Positions 28,201-37,835 of a stretch of 64,000 nucleotides of DNA are shown here, one piece after another. Below the pieces are notes generated by a model. The model saw only the letters and a list, made by a program, of their open reading frames with translations, did no database searches and was not told the origin of the DNA. The translations under genes and the position numbers were made by a program. Origin of the DNA: Chionis minor (Eukaryota > Chordata > Aves > Charadriiformes > Chionididae); NCBI GenBank assembly GCA_013398295.1, contig VZSF01000640.1, forward strand, positions 1 to 64,000, read 5' to 3'. Numbering within the stretch: position 1 is the stretch's first letter; each line of letters begins with the position of its first letter.

Positions 28201-30615
28201 AAAGCTTTTACTACATGTCATCTTCCCCTTCAAAGCTTGTAGAGCATGGTAAAAGAACACTCAACCAAGGTGCTCTAAGCTTTCCTTGCTTTCCTCCTCT
28301 CTGTTTTTCTAGGTAATTACTGGACCTCCAGGGCACATTGTACTGCTGCTCAGTTCAAGGTTCTGCACTGGATGCTTTGATGGATTTGTCTTTCTGTCAC
28401 TGTTCGAAGTGAAGTGGCTCGCGATCATTGAGAAAGCTGTTAGTTGACAGAAATTGGAATCTGTGAGCAGACATTCACAGAGAAAGAGAAGGTGCAGGTG
28501 GCAAGGCACCAGATTACTGTAGCAAGTTTTTGTGCCTTGTAGCTTTCTGAAAAATCATGTACCATAGAGATTTTTATCACTGTGGAACAATGTCAATTGT
28601 TCTTAAGTTTGTCAGCATTCGAGAGGCTATGTATAGTGAATTAGCGTAGCAAGTATGCATGAAATACAGTGCAGTTTCCCAACGTGGTTTTTGTCTTACG
28701 TTACACGATTGAGCAGAATTATAAAATGGGTGCAAAAAAAAAGCAAAATTGAAATGAAGAGAGTTATGGAATGAGCATGGTAATGTGGAGAGCATGTCCT
28801 TGAAGAGGGGTCTAGGAGAGCTTTGCTTATTTAACCTAGCAAAGCCAATGCTGACAGGGGAATAGAGTTGTTCTTGCTGCATTAATTGTGGGGAACTTAA
28901 GAAGCTGAGGAGAATGTTGCTGGCATCAGGACAAGTGGATATAAATTGGTTTTAAAAAGAAAAAAAAGTTAAATTTGGAAATTGGAAAAGCGTTCCTATC
29001 AATCAGAGAAGAGTTCTCCAGTAAGAATAGTTGGGACAAAAAGATGCTTTAACAATGGATTTTGATTGGGTTTATGAATTAAGATTACACTACGTGAGAG
29101 AAGGGGCAGAACTGGATGACCCAGAAATTCTTTTTTGTCTGGTCTCATTTGCTTGGAGTCGATAGGCTAGTCAATAGAAGTGCTAAATAACCTCTTCTCT
29201 CCAAATGGTAGAGCTTGATGTTTATCAAGAGTCTTTCTCCGAGGAAGCACCGTGAACATCTTAGAATGTCAGGAATAAGCGTGTACAAATGACCATGTTC
29301 TGTTAGATCTGATGATGTTTTAAATGTCTGTGCTATATTGCAGAGAGGCATGATGCCCTGTATGTGGTAGGCTCCTTGGATGAAACACTGGAGCTCAGAG
29401 GAATGAGGTACCATCCCATTGACATAGAGACTTCTGTAATAAGAGCACATAAAAGCATTGCAGAATGGTAAGAACCTCAGTATTACTTTTCTGTATCTGT
29501 TTATTTCTTCTAAAGCAGCAGAAGTCAAGCTTTTGCGGAACAGCATGCTAGAATGAGAGCTTGCTGTAGAGTGAACTCACCAAAACTTTGCTTAGAAACT
29601 ACTGTAGTGAGTAATAAAGTCAGAGTTTATTATAACTGAAATATAATGCCCCTGTTTCCCCTGCCACCGCTGGCCAAAAAAAAAAAAAACCTAAAGCCTA
29701 CCCCTTTATCAGAGTTTGATCTTCATAGTCTGAAAGACAGGGAGGGCAGGGTGTGAACAGGGCAGCAGAGCGCTTGCAAGCTGTGTTGCTGACTTCTCTG
29801 GCTGTGTCAGAATGTACACATTTGGATGTTGTAAACACATCTCAAGGATTTCCTGAACGATATCTTCTAACATACGTTATTTTCATTTAGCCCTAATGGA
29901 TGATGTATGCCATTTGGCTGTAGGTCCTCTTCAGTCTAAAAGCGGTAGTTTTTACTTGTAAGCTTTGGGATGTTTTGTCTTTCATTTAATAATCTCTGGA
30001 GATTTACACAAGTACATTAATATCCAGTATGCGCACACTGACTGTGAAATCTTAATTGTTCCCATATTAATACATAAGTTCAAAGGACTTTTAAATACAT
30101 GATTGTGTACATGTAAGAGAAAAAGGCCTGCTTATATTTTGTACATGGACAATTAAAAAACAAGTGGCAGAGAATATCCCAGGAAGTTACAGCTTTAATA
30201 CCTCAATTTACAAATATTTTCACATTATTATCGCTTGTTGTCATTTATTATATTGTTCAGGTCCTTACAAAATTTATTTCCAGTGAGCCTGTCTTTGATA
30301 CCTAGCTTCTTTTGACTATGTATTTTTTTTCCTCACCATTAATATTTGTATCATACTGGCAGTGCTGTGTTTACATGGACCAACTTGCTTGTGGTGGTTG
30401 TGGAGTTGGAAGGATCAGAACAAGAAGCATTGGACCTGGTTGCACTGGTAACAAATGTGGTTCTGGAAGAGCATTATCTCATAGTAGGTGTTGTAGTCAT
30501 TGTGGACCCTGGTGTTATTCCTATCAATTCCCGTGGTGAAAAACAACGAATGCACTTGAGAGACGGATTTTTAGCTGACCAGTTGGATCCTATTTATGTT
30601 GCTTACAACATGTGA
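1282..30615 (+). CDS. DIP2A: DIP2A, disco-interacting protein 2 homolog A (C-terminal 20 coding exons)
   Basis: Coding exons: 1282-1418, 2840-2920, 3117-3244, 5270-5384, 6555-6756, 7320-7429, 7569-7649, 12573-12696, 13506-13627, 14240-14351, 14569-14678, 15173-15303, 17098-17266, 20021-20191, 23421-23482, 25303-25360, 25813-25887, 26563-26737, 29344-29467 and 30363-30615 (TGA). All introns are GT-AG and the phases join without a break, giving about 845 residues. Upstream exons lie outside the window; the human protein is about 1,570 residues. The sequence covers the end of the first and all of the second AMP-binding/FAAL-like adenylation domain. Landmarks are '[20 protein letters not shown]' (end of domain 1), '[20 protein letters not shown]' (the A3-like loop of domain 2), '[15 protein letters not shown]' and the C-terminus 'DPIYVAYNM'. 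DIP2 proteins are linked to acyl-CoA/lipid metabolism and neuronal morphology; the exact reaction of DIP2A is unsettled. DIP2A is chosen over DIP2B/DIP2C because S100B is adjacent. No frameshift or premature stop was seen in any exon. Confidence 0.96.
3760..4725 (+). mobile_element. CR1 LINE copy, 5'-truncated
   Basis: A sense-strand CR1 copy lies in the DIP2A intron after the 3117-3244 exon. It begins in the RT domain with a decayed 'QGSVLGPV'-type segment near 3775-3830. It continues through '[16 protein letters not shown]', '[19 protein letters not shown]' and '[20 protein letters not shown]' (4040-4290), then the '[20 protein letters not shown]' segment (4520-4590). It ends with the family 3' tail (ATTCTGTGATTTTATG) at about 4720. 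Frameshifts make it inactive. Confidence 0.88.
8025..8352. repeat. 328-bp direct repeat, copy 1, bounded by single Ns
   Basis: This block is repeated at 8453-8780 with an offset of 428 and no mismatch that I could find. A single N sits immediately before it (8024) and immediately after it (8353). It lies inside the ERV internal region. The exact placement of the Ns suggests contig-end duplication rather than a biological tandem repeat. Confidence 0.9.
8453..8780. repeat. 328-bp direct repeat, copy 2
   Basis: This is the second copy of the 8025-8352 block. It is contiguous with ERV sequence on both sides and has no flanking N, so it is likely the genuine locus. The 99 bp between the copies (8354-8452) are unique. 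Confidence 0.9.
11016..11820 (-). mobile_element. Solo LTR (ERV) with 5-bp target-site duplication
   Basis: This 805-bp element has termini TGTCGTGG...CCAGGACA and is flanked by perfect CTTTG direct repeats (11011-11015 and 11821-11825). On the minus strand it starts TGTCCTGGTTTGAGGT. It has a TATAAAAG box at 11470-11477 and an ATTAAA poly(A)-like signal near 11131 further downstream, so its transcriptional orientation is antisense to DIP2A. No internal retroviral region remains, which is the expected product of LTR-LTR recombination. The 5-bp duplication fits ERVL-type insertion. Confidence 0.87.
12181..12206. repeat. Perfect 10-bp inverted repeat (hairpin)
   Basis: Arms AGATATTCTT and AAGAATATCT are separated by a 6-base loop (TGGTAT). 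It lies in the DIP2A intron upstream of the 12573 exon. No function can be assigned. Confidence 0.75.
13759..14051 (-). mobile_element. CR1 LINE 3'-end fragment
   Basis: Antisense CR1 3' end of about 290 bp. On the minus strand it encodes '[20 protein letters not shown]' and '[20 protein letters not shown]', followed by the 3' UTR and the ATTCTCTGAATCTATGA-type tail at 13759-13775. It is the same subfamily as the copy at 17400-18355. It lies in the intron after the 13506-13627 exon. Confidence 0.9.
15715..15794. repeat. 80-bp exact direct repeat, copy 1
   Basis: This matches 16680-16759 base for base, 965 bp downstream in the same DIP2A intron. Flanking sequence does not obviously match. It is A/T-rich with no recognised element. 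Confidence 0.85.
16680..16759. repeat. 80-bp exact direct repeat, copy 2
   Basis: This is the second copy of 15715-15794 and lies 338 bp before the 17098 exon. Confidence 0.85.
17400..18355 (+). mobile_element. CR1 LINE copy with a 233-codon open RT C-terminus
   Basis: A 5'-truncated CR1 in sense orientation within the DIP2A intron. A continuous reading frame (17395-18096) carries the RT active-site block '[12 protein letters not shown]' (FADD form of the YADD box). It continues through '[20 protein letters not shown]', '[10 protein letters not shown]' and '[18 protein letters not shown]' to '[20 protein letters not shown]'. After a frame break, 18110-18260 gives '[20 protein letters not shown]' and a tail ending near 18353. 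The long open frame suggests it is younger than the other CR1 copies here. It lacks endonuclease and most RT, so it cannot move by itself. Confidence 0.93.
18404..19064 (-). mobile_element. Probable LTR (ERV), different family from 11016-11820
   Basis: This 661-bp segment starts TGTTATCA and ends AAACCAGGACA. On the minus strand its start is TGTCCTGGTTTGAGC, sharing the first 15 bases with the other avian LTRs here but then diverging. GGAA occurs directly before (18400-18403) and after (19065-19068), a possible short target duplication. There is no internal region. The boundaries are less secure than for the 11016 element. Confidence 0.6.
19180..19285. repeat. A/C-rich low-complexity tract
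   Basis: Simple A/C-biased sequence with runs of CCCC and AAAA directly downstream of the LTR. It has no coding potential. Confidence 0.6.
20360..20446 (+). mobile_element. CR1 3' tail fragment
   Basis: A short CR1 3' UTR/tail piece with the 'TGTAGGTGGACCTGCTCT' and 'GGTTGGACTAGATGATCTTC' signatures, ending in TTTTGTGATTCTGTGAT. It lies in the intron after the 20021-20191 exon. Confidence 0.85.
23790..24200 (-). mobile_element. Old degenerate CR1 LINE, 3' part
   Basis: It begins with the antisense family tail (GTAGAATCACAGAAACAG) and continues with decayed antisense sequence matching the order of the 3' CR1 region. The pieces include GGGACCTCTGGATGTC, a region of TTCTGGCATTTC type and a final CTCAGCCTT-like segment. 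It is much more diverged than the CR1 at 17400-18355. Confidence 0.5.
24233..24263. repeat. Imperfect (CA)n microsatellite
   Basis: About 30 bases of CA dinucleotides broken by GCATATATG. Intronic in DIP2A. Confidence 0.75.
28790..29150 (+). mobile_element. Ancient CR1/L3-like LINE 3' fragment
   Basis: It carries the order typical of older amniote CR1/L3-type 3' ends. The pieces are 'CTTATTTAACCTAGCAAAGC', an 'aggaCAAGTGGATATAAATTGG' region, 'AATTGGAAAAGCGTTCCTAT', 'TTATGAATTAAGATTACA' and 'ACTGGATGACCCAGAAATTC'. It is strongly diverged from the avian-specific CR1 tails in this window. It lies in the intron before the 29344 exon. Confidence 0.55.
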
Positions 30616-31318
30616 AAACAGAAAATCGCATCAAGGCTAACGCACCAAAATCAAGGGACTTTCTGAATAATAACATCAGGATCCATTTTCTGTGTTTTTA
30701 AAAGCTGTTGAAGACCTTAGGAGATACTAATGGAGATACTAATCTTCACAGACCTTCATCTCTCAGATTGCATTTGCTTTCATAAATCCATTGTAACAGT
30801 TACAGCTGTCTTAGCACGGAGAGCTTACTGGAATTCCTGGAGGATGCTTATTAGAACTATCATGGACCAATGGTTTTTTACAATAATTATGAATGTCAGT
30901 ACCTGATGCACTGCATAAAGGGACATAAAGCAGGGTGAGGAGAGAACACGAGCTGTAAGGAGGACTCTCGGAAATAATACTGAAAGTCATGAGTTCAGAG
31001 TTCACCCTCCATGTGATTGTTTGCAATATATTAGCAGTATCTGGGTTGGCACGTAACTTTCAAGATTGCACACGTCTACCACATTCTCTACTGTACTGAA
31101 AGGAATTTTGCACATATTTGAGATTTAAAAATGCAGCCTTTTTATTTTAAATCACTGACTCATGCCTATTCAGAAGAAATTCATTCCAGTCCCGGATTCA
31201 ATATAACAACAATTATGCTGCTGTTCAGCTTTTTTGTACCAAGCAAAAACAAATACCTGCAGCTCTAACAAGGTTACTTATTGTGCCATGCTGGAACCTA
31301 TAATGCTATAAACTTTAT

Positions 31319-31329
31319 AATAAAATAAA
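31319..31329 (+). terminator. DIP2A: DIP2A poly(A) signals (two overlapping AATAAA)
   Basis: AATAAA occurs at 31319-31324 and again at 31324-31329, about 700 bp after the DIP2A stop. A 3' UTR ending near 31.35 kb is the simplest reading. A further AATAAA at 32247-32252 could end a longer isoform. Confidence 0.65.
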
Positions 31330-31334
31330 AGTCA

Positions 31335-32790
31335 ATATCCAGTTTTAACTACTTGATGTGGGAGCCTTCACTGCTCTTGCTGTCATAACTTTATGTTAAA
31401 GTTGCTTGTTTTCATAGCATTAGCTGTTAATAACTGCCCTCCATAACACCAAGTATTTGAAAATTCATTCCAAAGCCAATAGTCTCTGAATGGTTCATAG
31501 AAATGTTTACAAGGCATGGTCTTACAGTATGTTTTCCTTGAATATTCTGTCCTAAAACTTATGATAGTGAGTTTTTTTCCACACTATGGTAAAGATATTC
31601 AGTGTTAGTTAGCTTGAAGTGCTGTGGTACAAATTTTCTTCTTTTGAGTTGTATTTACACAGACTTTTTTGTTCAAGCTCAAATACCCAGTTGATTGAAG
31701 CACACTTGACAAAGTAAGATTTTGAAGTTTCTGCCTGATCTAATACTGCAGCAAACCTAATTCAGAAAGAGAATGTGAAGTTACTCAAATACTTTATGTA
31801 TTTGAAGGTAAACACGAAACTAGCAAATAATTATTTTTATAGGGTTGTTAAAGACTTTGAGCTACATAAAATTTTTTTAATAATGCATAGGTTTGGCAAA
31901 AGAGCCTTTTTTTTTTTTTCTCAGCAAGGCAATTATGCCTGGATTAGTGCCTAAGTGAGATGGATGTCAGTCTCCTGATATGAGAATATCAAATTGACTC
32001 TTGGTCAAATAAACTATAAAATCTTCAACAAAAAGCTTTTATGTATAGTAGTTCTTTGCCCTCATGGTGTTTGACTGTGGTGTATTATACAACTGCACAC
32101 TCTACTATAACTGTAATTATGTACAGAACTTGTGTAACTTATTAAGTACAGCAACCTTTAGCAGTGAACTATGGAACACTCCTCGTAACAAAACAGCTGG
32201 CAAAAGGAAAACTACCTAACCCTAATTTTAATGTAGTTTTTTAGCAAATAAACATTGTAAGATTTTTGTATTGAGATATTGATGACAGTGAGACAAGTTG
32301 CCCTGTAAAGTAAATCTAAAACAAAAAGCACATTAGACATTTCAGAACAGTTCTTGAAAATTACTTGCTGAATTTTGAAACTTACGCTGTTAGATGAAAA
32401 CTTATCTACAGTACAGTTCTCACCTCTGTTTTGGACAGTTTAATGACTGAACAGCTTTTTCTGCAGAATTTCATTACAATTCCCTTACAATTAAAGCAAC
32501 TGCACATACTCAAAAGCCTGAATGTGCTTCAGTTTCAATGTTTTCAGTACCCAAATTGAAATGCTCTCTGGGGGTCTGGGTTACCTGGCAGCCCTGACCT
32601 GTGTGTGGGTCCTCCCACCCACAACTGGCACCTGCCCCACACTGCGTTTTCTAAACTTGAAGAGTACAGCTGGGGGGTTAACAGCGCTCCCCTCAGCATC
32701 GCACTGCTTATTTCACAGAGCAAAACCAAGGGTAAGTCTTGACACAAAGGCCTGCTGGGTCAGCGCAGTGGGGCAATAGGAGGGAAAGGA
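31335..32790. other. A/T-rich stretch between DIP2A and the zinc-finger gene
   Basis: No open frame, transposon or RNA gene is supportable here. The only sign of function is AATAAA at 32247-32252, a possible distal DIP2A poly(A) site. Base composition switches from A/T-rich to GC-rich at about 32.55-32.8 kb, marking entry into the next promoter. Confidence 0.6.
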
Positions 32791-32799
32791 CCCTGTTGT

Positions 32800-33070
32800 G
32801 CCACCAGTACACGCAGCAGCCTCGCGTCAGGGGCGCTCCCCTGAGCCGCTGCGAGCCCTCCCTTGAGGGGAAAGGAGCCAAGCGGCTGCGAGGCTGTAAC
32901 CCGCGCAGCACCGCACACGCCATCCCCGCTGAGCGAGAACGCGGCGCCCACGCCACCGGCTGGCGGTATGCTGTCTGACGTCACCAGCCCGCGCCGATGG
33001 GGCATGCGCGCGGGGAAAGGTCGGTGCTGCCGCTTCCGGGGTGAGGCGGTGCGGCGCGCGGGCTGCCGCC
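32800..33070 (+). promoter_or_regulatory. CpG-island promoter of the zinc-finger gene with CRE, ETS-like and NRF1-like sites
   Basis: A sharp GC/CpG-rich block lies upstream of the start codon. It holds a perfect palindromic CRE, TGACGTCA, at 32976-32983, about 90 bp before the ATG. A GCATGCGCG (NRF1-like) string lies near 33002-33010 and CTTCCGGG (ETS-type) at 33033-33040. No TATA box is seen. The pattern fits a broadly active TATA-less promoter; usage is inferred. Confidence 0.7.
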
Positions 33071-34138
33071 ATGGTGCCCGCCGGGCTGCCCGGCCGCCGG
33101 GCGGGGGACGGGTGGGGCTTGGCGCTGGCCGCCGAGGCGGAGCGGCCGCACGGGTGCGAGCAGTGCGGGAAGGCCTTCGCGCAGGCCGGCGCCCTGGCCA
33201 AGCACCGCCGGGTCCACACTGGGGAGAAGCCCTACCGCTGCCCCATCTGCGCCAAGGCCTTCGCGCTCTCCTCAGGCCTGGTCCTCCACAAGCGCACCCA
33301 CACCGGGGAGCGGCCCCATGGCTGCCCGCTCTGTGGCAAGGCCTTCATCTCGTCGTCACATCTTGCCCTCCACCTCCGCTCCCACACAGGCGAGCGGAAG
33401 TACCAGTGTCTCATCTGTGGGAAGCTCTTCCTCCAGTCCTCCCACCTGGTGCGCCACAAGGCCATCCACACTGGCGAGAGGCCTTTCAAGTGCGAGGACT
33501 GTGGCAAGCTCTTTGGGCGTGCCTCGCACCTCGCAACCCACCGCCGCGTGCACACGGGTGAGAGGCCTTTCAAGTGCCTGCAGTGTGAGAAGGCCTTCAC
33601 ACAGAAGGCTGGTCTGGTCCTCCACGTCCGCCTGCACACCGGGGAACGGCCCTACAAGTGTGACAAGTGTGGGAAGAATTTCCGCTCCTCTGCCCACCTC
33701 ATGTCACACCAGGTTCTTGAGTCCGGTGAGAGGAACTTCAAGTGCTCCACCTGTGGGAAGGCATTCAAGCAGTCATCATCCCTCAAGCAGCACCTGAAGA
33801 CCCATGAGGTACGTGAGCCTCACCACTGCTCAGTCTGCAGCCGAGCCTTTTCCAGGTCCTCTTACCTCCAGCTTCACATGAGAACGCACAGTGGGGAGCG
33901 GCCATACCACTGTTTGGTTTGCAACCGGACATATGCCAAAATTTCTTCCTTTGAAAAGCATTGCAAAAAGCACCAGCAGGACGAAGAGATACCTGATGCT
34001 CGGCCCAGGTCTGTGACCACCAGGGCAAAAGCAGTATCTGAAAAGAAAAAGCAGGAGCAGAAACAACAGCACCGAGATGACAGCCTTGAGCAACCTCACC
34101 AGGCTGACCCAAAGCAGCAGCAGGTGGAGAGGCTGTAA
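33071..34138 (+). CDS. Intronless C2H2 zinc-finger protein, ten fingers
   Basis: 355 codons in a single exon. The start is the ATG in a strong Kozak context (GCCGCCATGG); in-frame codons upstream have no ATG. Ten C2H2 fingers follow at 28-residue spacing from residue 29 to 301 (C29-H49, then 57, 85, 113, 141, 169, 197, 225, 253 and 281), with TGEKP/TGERP-type linkers. Finger 7 (197-217) has Glu in place of the last zinc-binding His ('HLMSHQVLESGER') and is probably unfolded or weak. No KRAB, SCAN or BTB domain is present; the N-terminus is only 28 residues. The tail (302-355) is rich in Lys, Gln and Glu, with a KKKQEQK stretch. It is presumably a nuclear DNA-binding regulator; the target is unknown and I do not assign an orthologue name. 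GC content falls sharply in the last 250 bp. Confidence 0.9.
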   Translation: MVPAGLPGRRAGDGWGLALAAEAERPHGCEQCGKAFAQAGALAKHRRVHTGEKPYRCPICAKAFALSSGLVLHKRTHTGERPHGCPLCGKAFISSSHLALHLRSHTGERKYQCLICGKLFLQSSHLVRHKAIHTGERPFKCEDCGKLFGRASHLATHRRVHTGERPFKCLQCEKAFTQKAGLVLHVRLHTGERPYKCDKCGKNFRSSAHLMSHQVLESGERNFKCSTCGKAFKQSSSLKQHLKTHEVREPHHCSVCSRAFSRSSYLQLHMRTHSGERPYHCLVCNRTYAKISSFEKHCKKHQQDEEIPDARPRSVTTRAKAVSEKKKQEQKQQHRDDSLEQPHQADPKQQQVERL

Positions 34139-34512
34139 GAGTCACTAAAAAAAGAATTGTTCCTGGCGCTCTGCAATATGGATCATGGGAGACAGAGTGT
34201 CTGGTTTAATTTTTATCAAAAGAATGACGTGTTTTACCAGCGTTACTCCAGAGCATGTTTCCAAATGGAATTCTTTCTCTGATGCAAGGTTCAATGCAAA
34301 CACTTCTCTGGGGCACATCAGATAAGTAAATGTCAGCTGAGGCTCCCAGCAGATGGTGTGGTGTGCAGAATGCTCCATGGTTACAGGGGAATTCCACCTG
34401 GTTCACGGGCCCTGGTGGTTTGGTTTTGTGTCAGCAGTGTTTTCTAACACAGACCTGACCAAAGCACCGGCTTTTACCCAGATTGAAAGAAGGATGCTTC
34501 TTTGTATGCAGA

Positions 34513-34518
34513 AATAAA
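34513..34518 (+). terminator. Poly(A) signal for the zinc-finger gene
   Basis: AATAAA lies 375 bp after the stop codon. A second AATAAA at 35078-35083 could serve a longer 3' UTR. Confidence 0.5.
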
Positions 34519-35099
34519 TTGGCTTGTAGTCTCTTAAACAAAGACAAAGTTTTTGTCTGAAGAGGCAAGAGAGGTGGCAACAGTGGTGTAGGAGACAAGC
34601 AGGAATTTATCCTGCAAAATGTGACTTGTTTTTGAAAGCACTATACATAGCAAGATGATAGCATGTTTGAACCTTTTCTGGTACTTGGCATCCAGATAAT
34701 GCTGTGTATGAAGTGCATTTAAAGCACAACAGGTTTTATTGCCAAAGCAACTTAACTCATCTTTCTCAAAATTCATGAAGACAGGTGTCAAAATCTGTAA
34801 TTCATCCTAAATTGACATTTGAAATTCCAGCTTGTAGTAAAGGTACAAGAGTGATTTTTATTCTTTTTTTTACCTGATCTTTTGGGAAGGTAAAATGTAG
34901 TAACAAGGGAATTCTAAGCCCTGGCTCCTGAAATTAAGAAATCGCTGTAGCCAGTCGCCACGCTGAGGGAATGAGGCAAGATGCCACAAAAGGGTTGCTG
35001 TCGAAGCAGAATGTTTCAGATCTATTCTGGGGCGGGAGATGGGACTCCAGTGAGTGCTAAATAACTTTGTAAAGATTAATAAAACTGCCTTTATTGCAG

Positions 35100-37820
35100 C
35101 AGTATTCTTGGTCAGCCAGCACTTTGTACTTTATGTCAGCTTTATGTCATTCTAGCAACAGTACTATGAGGCTACTTTACACCTTATTTATCTCTTACTG
35201 TTAGCTGGGAATTCATTATAGCAGAAAAAAGGAAGCAGTGAGAATGTTCATAAGTGAACATTACTAATTTTCTGTACCAAGTTCCTGATGCTATTGCCTG
35301 CCATTGTGTGAAAACATGTATTATGCACTTTGAGGATCTTTTTGGATTGGCTTCTGGTTTTGGTTTCTATAGCATATTCACTATTCTGTTTTAAGACCCA
35401 AAAAGGAATTTTCTGAAAGCTTGCACATTTAAAGTATTGCAGTGTATCAGGCCAGAAATCATGTTAGTAGATGATAGAGCTGGATTACATCTAAGAATTA
35501 ATTCACAGCTAACTAAATTAAATAATTGTCTAACTTTTTGCACTTCAAGATTTACTTTATGCTGGGTACACTAAGATATAACTGTAATTGATGAACCAAT
35601 GTTTATATTCAGCTGGTTAACATACTTTAAATATTTACACGGTCAGATATTTCAAATGAAATGTTTCAAAGCAAGAGTTTCTTGTCATGACGATTCTAAT
35701 GTAATCTTTTGCTGCAGTCTTTAGATTTTGTTTTGTGACGAATTGGGTTGTTTAGGAGGAAATGGACACATTGGGTTTTATTTCCAGTGTGGTTATGTCA
35801 GTGCTGTATAAGCAGAGTTCTGTCGTTTTCTGTATTTTACTTCATGTTATTAAAATAATACACACCACTATCTTTTCCTCCAGTCACTTTATTTTAAACC
35901 CTATTCTTACCTAAACATAAAAGTTTACTTATGGAATTAAAAAACATTTGCTAATTTTCTAGTATTCCTTAAAACTTAGCTTGCAAAGGTTATTGCAAAA
36001 CAATGATTTGTCTTTATTTGTGGTATTTTTCTTTGCCAAATGTGGATGACAGTGCCATTGTGGTTGTATCTGTACTTGTCATGTAGCATGCCTGCATAAA
36101 GAATCAAAATTTCAGTTGCAAGAAAATACAAAAGTGGCCTTTTAAAGATCAGCTCCTTAGGAGTTTTATTTCGTTTTGTTTAAAAAGCTTCCCATTTGCT
36201 CTTCTAGTTCCCTGCACTTCCTGCTCATTTTCAACTGCCTTCCCCCTGCAATTGGAAGTCGGCACTGTTCAGGATGCAGGATGAACTTTTTGCAGCAAAA
36301 GCTAGTGTGTGAAATTTTCAGTGTATTTCAGAATGGAAAAACTGAAAATATGCTCGAGTGCTCTGATTGTTGCTGTACAGGAATTAAGGTCAGGCAAATC
36401 CTTTAAATTTAATGCCTGGTAGGGCATTAAATCCGTGGATCACTCACAGAAATGCCGCCACTTTCTTTTGAAATGTATTTTTCAGCTTAATGTACAGAGG
36501 CAGCAGGAATGTACTTCGATGTCACTAAACTGCCAGGATGGAGGAGCACCTCTCAGTGCTGTCACAGCTTGCAGTTCTGAATGCATAGGAGATGCAGCCC
36601 AGTGCTTTGTTTACGCAATTGCTTCACTCCATCCAGCAAGGTCAGGAATGTTCCTTCTCTGGAGTCTGCAAAATTCTGCATTTGATTTGTGGAAAAAGCA
36701 TATTTTGTTTTTCTCTTAAGATAAACTGGGTTTTTTGCTGTCAGCCCATAAACTCTGCTATTAAATGATTCAGCCTGAATGCGCTTCCGTTGACAGTTAA
36801 CAAAACGAAGAATTTTTTTTTTAGGTGTACTAATAGCAATAATCAGCACTCCCAGTAAGATTAGATCCTGTGTGGAAGAACGTTTTTGTGGGGGTCTTAC
36901 AGAGCACTTAAAGTGCTCTTACAGTGTTGGTAATTTTGTGTCTGATCCAGAGAAAGGGTTGATTTTCACAGATGCATTATGCCTAAAACTGTCTGGGGAG
37001 GGAGTAGAAGTGCAGATTCTAATCTCCTAGTGCAAAAAGTAGTGGCAGCATTTTGAATTATGAAAATGTAGTTCAGCATTGTCTGTCACTTTTCTTGTTT
37101 GTAGAGTTAATTTGAGTCTGTTAAACATCTCAGGCTCCTCCTGTTGGTGTACTTTCTTTTCTTTGTTTCACTTTTAGTACTGTTGATAAATAGTTCTTGT
37201 CTTGACAGGGCATTTAATATACAAAATCATCCGTTGGTGCCCTTCCTAGTGGGAAATTCACTTGCATCCTCTTCTATAGGGAGTCAAAAGCACAGCTGAC
37301 AAATACATCCAAGCGTCAGGTAGACGCTGCTAGTGTAATGCTGCCATTTCATCCTCGGGGAGTCTGCAAGGGCCCTGTGGGTCCCATGGTGCAGACCCCA
37401 AAGCTCCGTGTTACCAAACCAGCCTTTCTTCAGGTTGTCACACGCCAGTCTGCACCAATAACAAAAATGTGAATTTTCTGAGGTCTCACCAGTGAAAGCC
37501 CTTTGATGACCCTGGCAGCATCTAGAACAGCAGCAGTCCTGTGGAGGTGCATTGGGCTCTTTTGGCAGGTGCATCTGCCGGTTTGGACAGCCAGGCAGAG
37601 CATGGTCGTGGCAACAGCCTTGAGCTGTTTGGCCAACCACAGTGATGCCAGGGAGGAGATGAAGGGTCAATGCCCATCAAGAAACCTAGGGGAGTGAGCC
37701 ATAGTGCTTTAGGCTGCATCCTCCAGCCTTCCCCTCTAACAGTGAAGGGCAGCTAGGGGCTGCACACAGCCTTTGAGAAAGCGACACATTTTTCATCAGA
37801 GACTAATTGCCCAGAGACTG
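35100..37820. other. A/T-rich intergenic stretch, nothing recognised
   Basis: Open frames here are short and show no family resemblance. No transposon tail, RNA gene or splice-bounded exon is supportable. It separates the convergent zinc-finger gene (+) and S100B (-), so it may include ends of either 3' UTR. Confidence 0.6.
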
Positions 37821-37829
37821 AAACAACAT

Positions 37830-37835
37830 TTTATT
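37830..37835 (-). terminator. S100B: Candidate S100B poly(A) signal
   Basis: TTTATT on the plus strand reads AATAAA on the minus strand, 770 bp downstream of the S100B stop. It is the first such signal I found after the stop. A long S100B 3' UTR would agree with mammalian transcripts. Confidence 0.45.

Noticed and set aside
32863..33561. 232-codon plus-strand frame and several antisense frames over the zinc-finger gene
   Set aside because: They are shadows of a GC-rich repetitive coding exon; only the 33071 frame has regular C2H2 spacing.
37284..37670. 128-codon minus-strand frame downstream of S100B
   Set aside because: No domain, and competing frames on the other strand over the same bases; it lies in the likely S100B 3' flank.
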